Part shown: piece after piece, positions 1-10,870 of the stretch | Position numbering within the stretch: the stretch's first letter is position 1 | Layout: the number at the start of each line of letters is the position of its first letter | Source: Dipetalonema caudispina | Lineage: Eukaryota > Nematoda > Chromadorea > Rhabditida > Onchocercidae | Assembly: GCA_013365325.1 (NCBI GenBank) | Contig: JABVXV010000012.1 | Span: 248,001-312,000, forward strand | Length of the DNA: 64,000 nucleotides | Reading direction: 5' to 3' | Program-made: the position numbers and the translations under genes | The notes under the pieces: generated by a model | Told to the model about the DNA's origin: nothing | The model's database searches: none | What the model saw: only the letters and a program-made list of their open reading frames with translations

Positions 1-219
1 GGTGTTGATGATGAACGACTCAACAGTAAAACATACCAGTCGATAACGAGAAGGCTACAAATTGAAGAGGCAAACTGTGCATTAAATGACAATGCCTCTG
101 GGCATGCAAATACATCAATCAGCAACCATGCGCTTATTGATAACGCCACTCAGGCAGTTACGAATGTTAGTAGTTTGGTGGAGGGTGCCAGTGCCAAAAT
201 GTTTTCTCTTTTCAAGTAA
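1..219 (+). CDS. C-terminal exon of an unidentified protein (partial)
   Basis: The frame is open from the first base and ends at TAA 217-219, giving 72 residues. The tail is polar and Asn/Ser rich, with a short hydrophobic end (AKMFSLFK). No domain is visible and I cannot assign a family. The 5' part lies outside the window. It is called coding because the frame stays open for 72 codons in AT-rich DNA and an AATAAA follows at 885-890. It faces away from the - strand gene that ends at 1331, so the two genes converge. Confidence 0.5.
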   Translation, partial: GVDDERLNSKTYQSITRRLQIEEANCALNDNASGHANTSISNHALIDNATQAVTNVSSLVEGASAKMFSLFK

Positions 220-1330
220 ATTGGTTATGAAGATGTAAACGGATTTGAATAATTAGCTTAAGCTAGTGACGAGGCAGTTTGCTGGCCTTCTTCAGAATTT
301 CTCCAGCTTTTGTGCCATAAACTACACGAATACAGTTGGTTACACACCATTGCTGAAGCAACAGCATTCGTTACTAAGAAAGTCCTTGGTCAAAGAATTA
401 ATAGGACACATGGACACGGATTAAGGAAAGTAATAGAATTGAAGTACAGATGTGGATTTCAAGTGTTGTCTGCCTCTTCGATCTTATGATTAAAACGCCA
501 GAGTCATCAGCCCAACGCAGCCTTCTGACTGACGAACCAAATTTCTACACATCCAGTTCACCATATCAACTAAACAAAAGGTTCCATCGAGAAGCATTAT
601 TTAATGAACAGCTCATATATATACGAGAAAAGGCCCCATCCAAACCTGATATTTCCCGCAGAAATTAGTAAACTCCCTTTCACTGATTAAATACTTCATC
701 TCTTCCCCTCATAAATTATGAATGGTCTTTAAACTGCCTTTCGACCATTTCGACAGTATTTCGCGGTCATCTCAAAATGTGCTTTACTACAAACCTTACT
801 TTTTTTTTTAAATGCACCACCGTCTATCCCTAACGATTTCACTTTATTCCATATAAATGTACATAAATGCTAACGCAGTAGCTAAATAAATATGTGAAAG
901 ACATAACATGGAAATGAACATTAAAAGAATTACCGAAGGAATGGATAAGTGTTAACAAATCAGTTTGATTTCACAGTTTAGAATCACCGAAGGAATGGAT
1001 GTTACCAAATCAGTCTGATTTCAAGGTTAGAATTACCGAAGCAAAGCTTACAGTGATTACTGATGAAATGAAATAGTCAAAAAATATTTGACTGGAAGAA
1101 CCTGTAATATAATCATAGACAGTTAGATCAGAAGGACAAAAATCTTATTTCGGAAGGTACGAAAAAGACAGTAACACAACAAAGACCGTCAAAAACGGAA
1201 AACAGGGAATGCGAACTGCGATATAACAAATATTAATGAGAACAGAACATCAAACCACGGCCCGAAAACGAGATAACGTAACCTCAACCCGTATGTGGGG
1301 TTAAAATTATGCAAGTCTTTCATATCAAGC
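220..1330. other. Convergent intergenic region / 3' UTRs
   Basis: This holds the probable 3' UTR of the gene ending at 219 (AATAAA at 885-890), an imperfect tandem repeat at 928-1041, and the downstream flank of the - strand transporter. A 72-codon open frame at 450-668 has no features of a protein. Nothing else is recognised. Confidence 0.5.
928..1041. repeat. Imperfect tandem repeat, about 50-bp unit, 2.2 copies
   Basis: Unit 1 runs 928-981, unit 2 runs 982-1030, and a partial third unit begins at 1031. Each unit starts AATYACCGAAG. The units share 'GGAATGGAT', 'CAAATCAGT' and 'TGATTTCA' blocks, and unit 2 is about 5 bp shorter. Confidence 0.75.
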
Positions 1331-4300
1331 CTACAATTCAGTAAAAGAGTCACTATCCGCAGAAACATCAAATTTACCATCACTTTTGTCCACCAGGACC
1401 ATATAATCACCATTTCGTGTTTTACTCCATCCGGGAGCTTTGACGCTGATTTCCGGACTTTGACCACTTGAAAATTGGTTTATGGCACTAAGACGTATTA
1501 TAACCCTGGCAGTACGTACAGTCATAATCAGTACAATGTAGGCAAAGAAAAGTGACACACAAACAACTGCAAAAAGCACTACTGGTGTGGAACAAACATA
1601 AATCAAGATAGCAATAACACAAGGAAGAATGAGACGTCCGAGAGATATACCGATAGCATATAGTAGACTTAGTGACAGACGGTTTGGTAAATCCTGCTCA
1701 TCTAGCCAACAAAATAAGAAAGGCGACAACGGTCCCAAAGACAAGCCTGTAATACTAAGTGAGCATTTAAGAATACACAAAAGTTGCCTTCCCAATAGCA
1801 ATTTTTTCTCATATGGTTTCACAGTGGCACTTCCTCTCCCTCATCAAATGAAATACGGTACAGTCAACAGAGAATATTTGAAATAAAACTAACCTAAAAT
1901 AAACACTGTGCAAAGCATGGCGGAGAGTGAACGCGCACTAACGGTAAGATATCCAGCGACCGCTGCTGAGAAAAGTACGAAATTTGACAAGCGACTGATG
2001 TTAATAAATTTAGTCCTACAAAATATTTCATTCAAATTAGCCATTAGAAATACAATAAAAATGATTCCATAAATATAAGGAACTGCCTAAAGATTCTTTA
2101 CCAAAATCTGAATTTTAAAACTCACGTAAGTACGAATAACACTCTTGCTGTAACGATACCAAGCCAAAAAGTAGATGTAAGGAAAAGCCCATTTCGCTGA
2201 GAAAGACTTAATTCTGGTCTGAATAAAGCATAGAAAGTCAAGCTTTCTCCAACAACGAGCTCGACACCACCCGTCAACAAAAAAAACAAGACTGAATAAG
2301 CACGCCATGAAACTGCCATTTTCTTCCAATCCGTAAAGAGATTTGGAGCTGCTTGGAGCTAGGAAATATATAAGTATTGCAAATGAAAGAGCAGGATTTC
2401 AAACTTTAAAGCAGAAAACGCAATTTGCTTTTGGATATTATTCTGCATGGATGCATAACAGCTTCAAGCCTTGCAAAAAACACAAGATATCAAAATTAAA
2501 AGGATATTGCAAAGTTGTCAATCGCTTTTTCCTCCTCTCTCCTAGCAAACAATTCAATTAAGCACATGTCTTCAACAAATTTCTTGTAACAACTCTCATG
2601 ACAAGCATCAACAAAAGCCACCATAAAACTTGAGAAAGGCTCTTTAATACAACCTCTACGATTTGCAATCTGGATACTGTGATATAACTGCCATTACAGA
2701 CTGCTGCAAAGAAACACAACAACAAATAGCACAGGCCCAAAAATGTCGCCACGGCATATATCAATTGAACATTTTGAAATGGACCAAACTGAAAAACACG
2801 GAATATAAAAAAAATTTTCCTTAATAAACATGAGATGAAAGTGAACAAAAATGGGCTTACCCTATTTTCTAAATCCCCCAATATCCAGAAATTGTTGCGT
2901 TTTATAGTATCAATATTCCAGTTCAATCCCGAAAATGAGTATGATACATCATCGAATATGAAATCAAAGGTAACGTTGTTCGATTTTGTCAATGAATGAT
3001 GTGCAGAGGCTGTGTTACCAATGGTTGTGGTTTCGGTTTGACCCATGTTTCTTACATTTCCTTTACTGTTTTTTCCAAATTGAGAAAATAACGATGCAGA
3101 GGAAAGATTAATATAAGCAAGATTTGTATTTGAATGCGTTAAGTTGTTTTGATTTCGTGCTTGTTCTCCAACACTGAAATGTTTAAACGACGCTTCACTT
3201 ACATTTTACTCCACCACAACTAACTTTACAGTGCGTCCTACTGTTGCAGCGTTATAATAGGCTATCATTGAACAGCCACCAAATATTTTTCGCTGCGATT
3301 TAATACTAACAGCCTGATGAAGCCAAATTTTTGCTCCAGAAAAAGGCCTTAATAAATACAAACTACCAAAAATATGTTTCATTCCCCTACTAAACCAGCT
3401 GTAGGTCCTTATACCAAATATAAATTTCAATCATAAATTTACCCGTTGGTAAGTAAAGAACTATTCGTGAGCCGCCCTTCCTCCTTTGATTTTAAACGTT
3501 CTACAACCTCTTTTCGCTTTTGCACATTTTCTTGAGTTTTAGGTTCCGCAACTGACTCAACTCCAACGACATGATCAGGCCTTAAATAAATACCACTAAA
3601 AATCAGAGATGAATTAAACACACAATAAACCCATAAACAAAGAATATCCGGCTGCATCAAATTCGTTCTCGCCCTCCTCTTTTCAAGCAAATTCCGAAAA
3701 AAGTAAAACGATCAACATCTTCTGAAACTTCCATGGAAGAATATAAGGGAGTTTTAGAACCATCTAATTTGATCTCCTGAATGAAGAACTTTTACTTGGG
3801 CTATGTAATTAAATATGTGGAAAAATTCTCAAAGAAAAATTGCCTCAAAGACTTTGAAGTGACCGATTCCTTTAAAACACTGGATTTGAAGGATACATCG
3901 TCGCCAGACTGTATTGATAATATATTCACTTCTCGCTTTATAAGCAAACGGTTGAACATATTACGGTCATCTGGCAATTTACTGAAATGTGAATACGAAA
4001 CAGCAGCACCAGAAAGGATGAAAGTACTTAACAGTGACATTAGAAATATTCCGGCTGCAAAGAATGCATGCATTGCAAATACTGCTCGCGTTCCAAAATC
4101 ATTCCCACACAAAATTAGCAGACCACCTGAAGAAAGAAGGAAATATATCACGAAAGTCTATAATCACAAGTATGACTTAGTTCTCGGACTGCGTCAATGT
4201 CGATTATTGAGTATAATTCGATTCTACTTGTACAGTAAAAAGGTAAAACAGTGCAGTACAAACCTCTAAAAACTGTTCCATGAAAACACCCCGATACGAG

Positions 4301-4930
4301 AGAATACACGTAAGCAGTTAATTCAGTTTTAGAAAATCCTAACAGGACCGTAGTAGTGATTGCTCCAAATAACGAAAACAGTAACAACAATACTGGATTC
4401 ACCCACGTAAATAATCGACTCACTAAAATGATAAGAAAATACCCTCTGTGATAAGAGAAAGTTTTGCAAGCAAAACTGAAAACGTTTGTTTAGTAACTAG
4501 CTAAAAATATGGAACTTGTTGAATTTCGAAAAAAGTTACCAGTGGAGCATCCTACGAGGAATCCAAAAGCTGTAATGCATAAAACAAAAACGACGAACAA
4601 AGAACTACTGGCATGCGTGTAGACAACCAAATTCGGCATTGTGATGCCTTGGATAGAAGTTGAAGTACCCTACAAAGTATCACGGCCGATATCATCAGAA
4701 TTATATTAATATATATATATAGGCCTTCGTTCGGAAAACTAATTCCTCAAACTATATGATTTGCTATGAGCATTAGCGTTAATGTCTCTATGCTTTACTT
4801 TATGTCTTCAAAAGGTAAATTACCAGTGCGATGAACGAAAGAGCAAGAAGCACATTCCGACAAGTTATTTCATTATTTTTTCGTTTAATAATCGTCCTGT
4901 GCTGCTGAGTATTTCCCAATAGTCTCTGCT
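1331..4930 (-). CDS. MFS transporter, NaGLT1/MFSD4-like (sugar-type permease)
   Basis: This is a multi-pass transporter of the major facilitator superfamily. Resemblance to the sodium-dependent glucose transporter 1/MFSD4 family is judged from memory: an N-half 'FGFLVGCST' turn, then 'GGLLILCGNDFGTRAVFAM' (family pattern: GGN-LILxxWG), a C-half 'GGVELVVGESLTFYAL' opening TM7, and 'FILGLSLGPLSPFLF' in TM10. Exons read 5' to 3' on the minus strand: about 4930-4824, 4669-4540, 4422-4264, 4136 to about 3800, about 3680-3443, 3173-2861, 2788-2698, 2348-2126, 2015-1894 and 1746-1331. Most junctions keep phase; those around 3.7-3.8 kb are unresolved. The 3173-2861 exon encodes a long, Asn-rich loop with several N-glycosylation sequons between TM5 and TM6, which is unusual for the family. 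The start codon was not found. The substrate is unknown. Confidence 0.75.
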
Positions 4931-6064
4931 ATAATGAAAAAGATGATGTTTCTGTCCAAAAAAACCGTTATCAGAAACTTCAGCATATTCTATTTTGTGA
5001 TTAATTGGCAGTTTGAAGGTTTGCGTCTCAACATCTACAAAATGCTGGTAGTCATGCACAACAACACACTTCATATTGTTACGCATGGCAGTTCTAATGT
5101 ATCCAGTGTAAATCAAGCTTTTTTTATAGAAAAAACACACCTTCACATAAACGACATTTGAATCACTCTCTTCATCTGTAGATGTGTAACTTTCATCGGT
5201 TTTTAAATTCCGAAAAATAAGCCCAAATGACATCCGTTTATTTTTTAAACCATTATGCTGACTTTCTAGATTTGCTGTTAGCGCTGAAAAAAGTAAACTA
5301 CGATAGAGAATGAGTAAAAGTGAATAGAATAAACAGAACTGCACTATACCGACCTCAACAAATGTCTCGCATTTTTACATTCATTACTGACAATATTATT
5401 CATTTCTCTGCATCATGCAAAACAAAACTCACTGGTAGGATTTACAGGCTTCATGGAAATGGAATCTTACATATTACTACATTAAAACCTTGATTACAGC
5501 TGCCACCACAGTACTAATCGGCATAATATAAATGCACGAAACTGACTTACCGCCTAATTTGGAAAGGATTTCAGCTTCTTCATTGACGAGTAACATTATA
5601 ATTAAACAATAAAACCTGCAATAAAGGATAAGGTTAAATGAGAGCACAAAATCATTAAGGAATTAGCAGAATATATATTACGAATCATCATAAACCTCAA
5701 AACACGATATCGAATTGAAAAGACTTTAGCAAGAATGCTCACCAAAATAAGTGTACGTTGTTTTCAACGGTGCAAGTAAGTATTACAGCGTATTTAAAAT
5801 CTTCTTGAACATAGCCGGAGTTTCACCATTTACAGCAGCTAATGTGATACCAAATACAATACTCACTGCCAAAAAACTTAAAACAAGCAGTAGAAGTAAA
5901 ACAGTTACAGTCAGAGTTACAATCAAAACAGCGACATTGATCATAGCGAATGCTATGCAGAGAGTACCGAGAATTATCAAGCAGAGGCGTTTATCATTGT
6001 ATAGCGAAGAAATGAATACCCCAGCTCCATTGCCACGTATCTCCATGGAATACCGGCCCTTCAA
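4865..6064 (-). CDS. Unrecognised multi-pass membrane protein, 253 residues
   Basis: Three exons join in phase: 6064-5787, 5615-5551 and 5283-4865, with clean junctions (GT donors; TGCAG and TTTCAG acceptors). The 254 codons run from ATG 6064 to TAA at 4865. After a 26-residue polar N-terminus come two long hydrophobic stretches (about residues 27-80), then a third (LFYCLIIMLLV, about residues 94-104). A long cytoplasm-like tail follows, with an acidic patch (TSTDEESDS). The layout resembles small nematode tetraspan-type membrane proteins, but I recognise no motif. It lies immediately upstream of the MFS gene in the same orientation, and its last codons overlap the first readable exon of that gene. 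An operon or shared transcript is possible but not shown. Confidence 0.6.
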
Positions 6065-6263
6065 TGAGAAATGTTATATATAGTTATTGACAATACTAGC
6101 TAACAAATCTCATAGCAATGAAATGAACAAATAGCATGACGTAATGCCTTTAAACGAATTCTAACGATTACTATTCCATTATTCAAGAACTCCGGAAAAC
6201 TGTTATGCCAATAGAACAGCACCAAATAAATATACATTACATGATAACATACATCACGACACA

Positions 6264-6308
6264 TCCCTCCCCCCTCTTTCTCTCTCTCTTCCTCCCTCTT
6301 TCTCTCTC
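6264..6308. repeat. CT-rich polypyrimidine tract
   Basis: A run made almost only of C and T (CCCTCCCCCCTCTTTCTCTC and onward), about 200 bp upstream of the start of the - strand membrane-protein gene. Confidence 0.8.
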
Positions 6309-6473
6309 ACCAATCCTAGAGAACCACAATTAAAAATTGAAACTTAATTTTAATGACAAAAGACTGGCAAGGAGCCAAAAGTTACCGTTTCTTATTGTTG
6401 TAAGAAAATATAATAGGTTATTGATTGGTAAATGTGATGTATGATAGGAAGAGAGAGTGGTAGATTGAGATGA

Positions 6474-6545
6474 TTGTTGTTGTTGTTGTTGTTGTTATTG
6501 TTATTATTATTATTATTATTATTACTATTATTATTACTATTATTG
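6474..6545. repeat. Compound (TTG)n/(TTA)n microsatellite
   Basis: About six TTG units are followed by interrupted TTA/CTA units and end in TTGTTGTCG. An apparent poly-Leu open frame through it is an artefact of the repeat. Confidence 0.9.
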
Positions 6546-6607
6546 TTGTCGTTGCTGTCTGTTCAGGATTTCCATCACGATGTTGTTGTATTTCTTGATA
6601 GGCGATC

Positions 6608-6725
6608 GATCTGTTTATCTCTCTATGTCTGTCTCCGCATCTCTATCTATCTGTCTATCTATCCATGTCTATATGTATGTCTGTCTGTGTCTGTCTATAT
6701 GGGTGTGTGTGTGTGTCTGTGTAGA
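6608..6725. repeat. TCTG/TCTA tetranucleotide and GT repeat
   Basis: Degenerate TCTA/TCTG units end in a short (GT)n run at about 6702-6722. Low-complexity open frames across it are spurious. Confidence 0.85.
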
Positions 6726-9456
6726 TGGCAGTAATGATTCTCACTTTATCACTATCATATCGAGCAACACTTTTTTGTTGGAATCCTTATTGGGTTGTAC
6801 GGAAGTTACAAAATTGAGTAACTAAATTTGGGTACACTATTGATTGACTTTCCCGCTTCTGTTCTGAGATATTTGGAAGGGTGTATAATATTTGTTAAGT
6901 GAGGGGTATGTTATTGCAAATAATCAGACAATCAGTAAGGAAACAGAATATGTAGCCGTTTCAGCTATGCTTTTTAAATGGGCTTCATTTACTGGACAAA
7001 TACAGCTTCACACGCAGGACACTCGATGACATTTCCACCCACAGATTTTTTTTTGCAGATTTCAATCTTTAGATCTTTGATCATTCATCTCAAGATGATA
7101 GAGATTTCATAAACGTAGATGTTTTAATGGGATAATTGATGGTTGGAGAAGTATACATTACACATGGAAAAACCGATAAAGGATTTGTTGTCTTACCTTC
7201 ATGGGACATTCTTATAATTCAGTTTAAACAAAAGAAAGTGTTTATCAAGTGAAGCTTGCAGAATTGCGTACAGCTAGGGTATGAATAAACATACTCTTCA
7301 CTATCCATTCAAATCTTCAAATCCATTCAAAAACTACTACTGGGCTTTCTGACTTAGCATTAATGTTATTCATACGGAAATGTAAATCAAAGCTTATAAA
7401 ATCCCATATCTGTCCTTCAAGGCTAAAGTCTTCATATATGTGGAAGGGATGAACTCATCAGGTTAGGAGTAAATTACATTTAATAGTCAGTTTAATTCGT
7501 CCTGTTTTTCCAACTTCCTACAATATAATTCTGAGAAGAAAAAAGCCATAAGCTGGTTATCCACTCATTATATCTACTTTGTTTGTGGCTTATTCTTGGT
7601 ACCACTTTTCGCACTGTTGATGCGATTCCTTCCTTTTGTCTTGGCTGCTTTATCGTCTTGAGATACTTCTGCACATTTGTATTCTTAATTTACTATAGGG
7701 ACACAAAAGCAAGCGGAGGTCTTGTTAATTAATTTTCTTTCACTACAGGCCACACTGTCGTTGTCTTCTTTCTCTCTCTCCTTCAAGTTGATTGTTCACA
7801 AACTGTGAAATTTAACTGAGTTGATAACAAAGGGACAGAATTATCTCTAGTCCTACATTTACTCGCTGTACACATCAACTCCAGTAATTAAGGTGATTGG
7901 TAATTACCTGTATGTGAGGAAGGAATGAATGAAACTTTTAACGAGTGGAAGATTTTAAAAGATTCATATGCAACTTCCGCCCTATTGTTGGGTTGGATTA
8001 TGCCTCATGTGATTCGCTAGTTTTAGTGCTATTTACCTGTAGTTCTTACTAAAAAGAAACGATGTATGCGTAAGAGGGAAAGTGGGTGGAGGTGAATGGT
8101 GAATTTGGAGGAGGGGTGAGGACTACTTAGTAATGAATGCTACGGATGCAGTTTAAATGTGTCACGCGCGTGTATTGCAATAGCAATTGTGTTATGCATT
8201 GCTACGACGATAGGCAAGACAGAGTATAGGTGTATAGAAAGTTTGCCAGCCGCACACTACGGTTCCTCCACTGCAAATGTTTGTATGTGTGTGGTCGTGT
8301 GTCTGTGTGTGAGTCGCGTGCGTGTATGCGTTTGGGTTATGTGTGCGGGTCGCATCGCAGAAGCGGTTTATTAGAATAACTTTTATGCTTGCCAATTCAT
8401 TGCGCTTCTGTTGCAAATTGTACTGAAAGTAATTGCGCCATCAACTTCAACAACGACCTCTTTTTTTAACAAATTTTCGTAAAAATTGGCATTAGTTAAA
8501 CAACTTTTCAACAATTTACAAAATCGATTTTATGCAGAAGAGGTCGACGTCATCACTCTGTTGTGATAGTTCCTTACCAAGAATCATGTCCTCTGAGCAA
8601 CAGTGCTGGTAGTACAGGCTCCTTTCCCACCTCTCTCTATCGAGAAACGTGTTCGTCTTTAGTGGCCGGTACTTCCTGATCACTAATTGTTAATTTATCT
8701 CATCAAATCATGGAAAATTATCTTTCCGGAACATTTTCCAAAGAACGAAAGTTAGGAAAAGTAAAGTGAAGGTGAGCAAGAATGAAAAAGAAATGGAAAA
8801 CGGGAAATAATGGAGACGCATGAAAAGTGAACCACAGCCTTCCTATCGTCCCAGCTTCAAGCTTGTAAAGAAATGCGCGCAGGCTAATTTTGTTGTATAC
8901 TGTATTTGAAAAGTAGTGATTTATCCGGACATTGAGATAAGGTTTCAGAAGTCTGGCGGGATCTACGATACTTTTTTGATCTCTCGGGGGGGGAAGCGAA
9001 GATCGCTGACAGCACATTCATCCAAAGAATTATGCAAAATGGTGTAATGGTTGGGATAGTGAGCCAAAGCAATAGATACCCTTACGTGGATTAGTATCTG
9101 GCAGGCATACAGCAATAAAACCTTGGCATCTGTGAAATTATAAAAATGAATTTGCAGTTAATTTTTGGCTTGGCTTGGTATTGTTCTGTAGTAATTGACA
9201 TAAATTCCCCTTGGAATCTTTAGAGGTATCACAATTAGTCAAGAAATGGCAACTATCGCTTATTAATTGCTAATAGGAGGTGGAGAGAGGGAGAGAAAGA
9301 GGGTAGGAAGATGGACATGGAATGTCGTGTTCCAGCGGTCATTCTCCGTCGTCGTAATCGCTATGCCTTACCCGTTCATACTGTTTGCCGTCATTTCTCC
9401 ATCTGCAGACAACTCTCCCATTCTAATCATAGCAATCTGTTCTCCGTTATCACACA

Positions 9457-9585
9457 ACACACACACACACACACACACATACACATAAACGTACATGCAT
9501 ACATACGCATATACATATGTGCACATACACATATAGACGCAGACACACACACGGATACACATACACGCATACATGCATATACATA
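9457..9585. repeat. (AC)n microsatellite with degenerate ACAT/ACGC tail
   Basis: A nearly pure AC run at 9457-9480 is followed by about 100 bp of degraded CA/TA-type repeat. Opposing open frames rich in Thr/His or Val/Cys come from the repeat itself. Confidence 0.9.
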
Positions 9586-10853
9586 GTGTAGGATTGACTA
9601 ATAATGCGGATGTTGAAATGATTCAATAATAGAGATAATATCAACAGTGAAGAATGGATGTGGTAGGCATAATGGGTTAGTTTGTTAGACAACAGGAGAG
9701 ATGAATGGTGCGTTGTGGGAGAGTAGGGAGAGAAGGAGATGGACATGGAATGAGGGTAAATCGATTAATTCTGTTGAACAATGGGAGGTAATAGTGTGTA
9801 TAGGTAAGAGACAAGAGCACTCCAGCAGTAGTTAGCAGAGGAGAGGAAATGGAGATGAGGAGGATACGGAGAGCAAGGTAGTTGAAATAGATTGTGTGGA
9901 AGACGGGGAGGGAAAAGGGAGGAGCGGCAGAATGTTGTATTGGACGCCGATGAGCCATTGCTGCACTGGCGATGCGACGCTGTAAAGACCACAACGCGGA
10001 TGTGTGTACGTTGGAGGCTAAAGTTAATGCAAAAGTTATGCGTTGATTTCTACGTGTAGTATCAATAAGAGTCTCTTCTCGGCAAGTAGTACGAGTTGGA
10101 TGACGCAAAAACCGAATCATCACCTTTACTTTCCCTCACTAACCCACCTGTGTTTACAACTGCAGTATTTATCTTTGGTATGCAGACAAGAAGATTGCTT
10201 TGCAAATATCAAGATTTCATAAGTATTCAGGAAATTTGAATTGGGGTCGTTTATATTTGAAAAATAAGTGTTGTCTGCAGGTTAATTTTGTTACTTTTCA
10301 TTCGACAGTTTTACTCTTTGCGTTTGTGTAGCTTTGACACGAGGTAATCCCTCAACTTCCCTAGAGAAGAAGTAAAATTGCGAAAGTAATTTACAGTAAG
10401 CCGTACTCGCTTCACTATTACTTGTATACAAGTGCACCACATCAGTCGCAGAATGCATATCGTGGGCGGGGGGGCGGGACTTGAGGTTGTGGGCGCGGCT
10501 TTTGTCGCGAACTGTCAAGTCCTGCATCTGTCTAAGCTTATCGACCAGAAAGACTGTACCGGCTGTACGGTTTATGTATTGTTAGAAATGGAAGGTGGGA
10601 TTGTATTGCGAGTGGCAGCGTTGCAATCCTCAAGAATTTACTGTCCCGTTGGTAATAATTTCCTACTCTTCGAACTCCTCATTACGCCAACATGGTCAGT
10701 ACAGGCAGGGCTGCTCTTAAATACATCCTTGAACATCACATGTTGATAAGCACACTACTGATACATCCTTCAACTCACTTTTGCAGTTTGACAAGGAGGA
10801 TAGTTGGCCAAAGGCATTATGAGTTCACTTTTCCACCACACTACGTCGTATTT

Positions 10854-10870
10854 CCCCCCCCCCCCCCCCC
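10854..10870. repeat. 17-bp poly-C run
   Basis: Seventeen consecutive C residues, unusual in this AT-rich window. The length is prone to sequencing error. Confidence 0.9.

Noticed and set aside
3781..4269. 162-codon plus-strand open frame
   Set aside because: It is the antisense shadow of transporter exons on the minus strand.
6474..6734. 86-codon open frame beginning with a poly-Leu run
   Set aside because: Pure product of TTG/TTA and TCTG repeats.
9450..9746. 98-codon minus-strand open frame and matching plus-strand frames across the AC repeat
   Set aside because: The composition is set by the microsatellite; no splice sites or domains.
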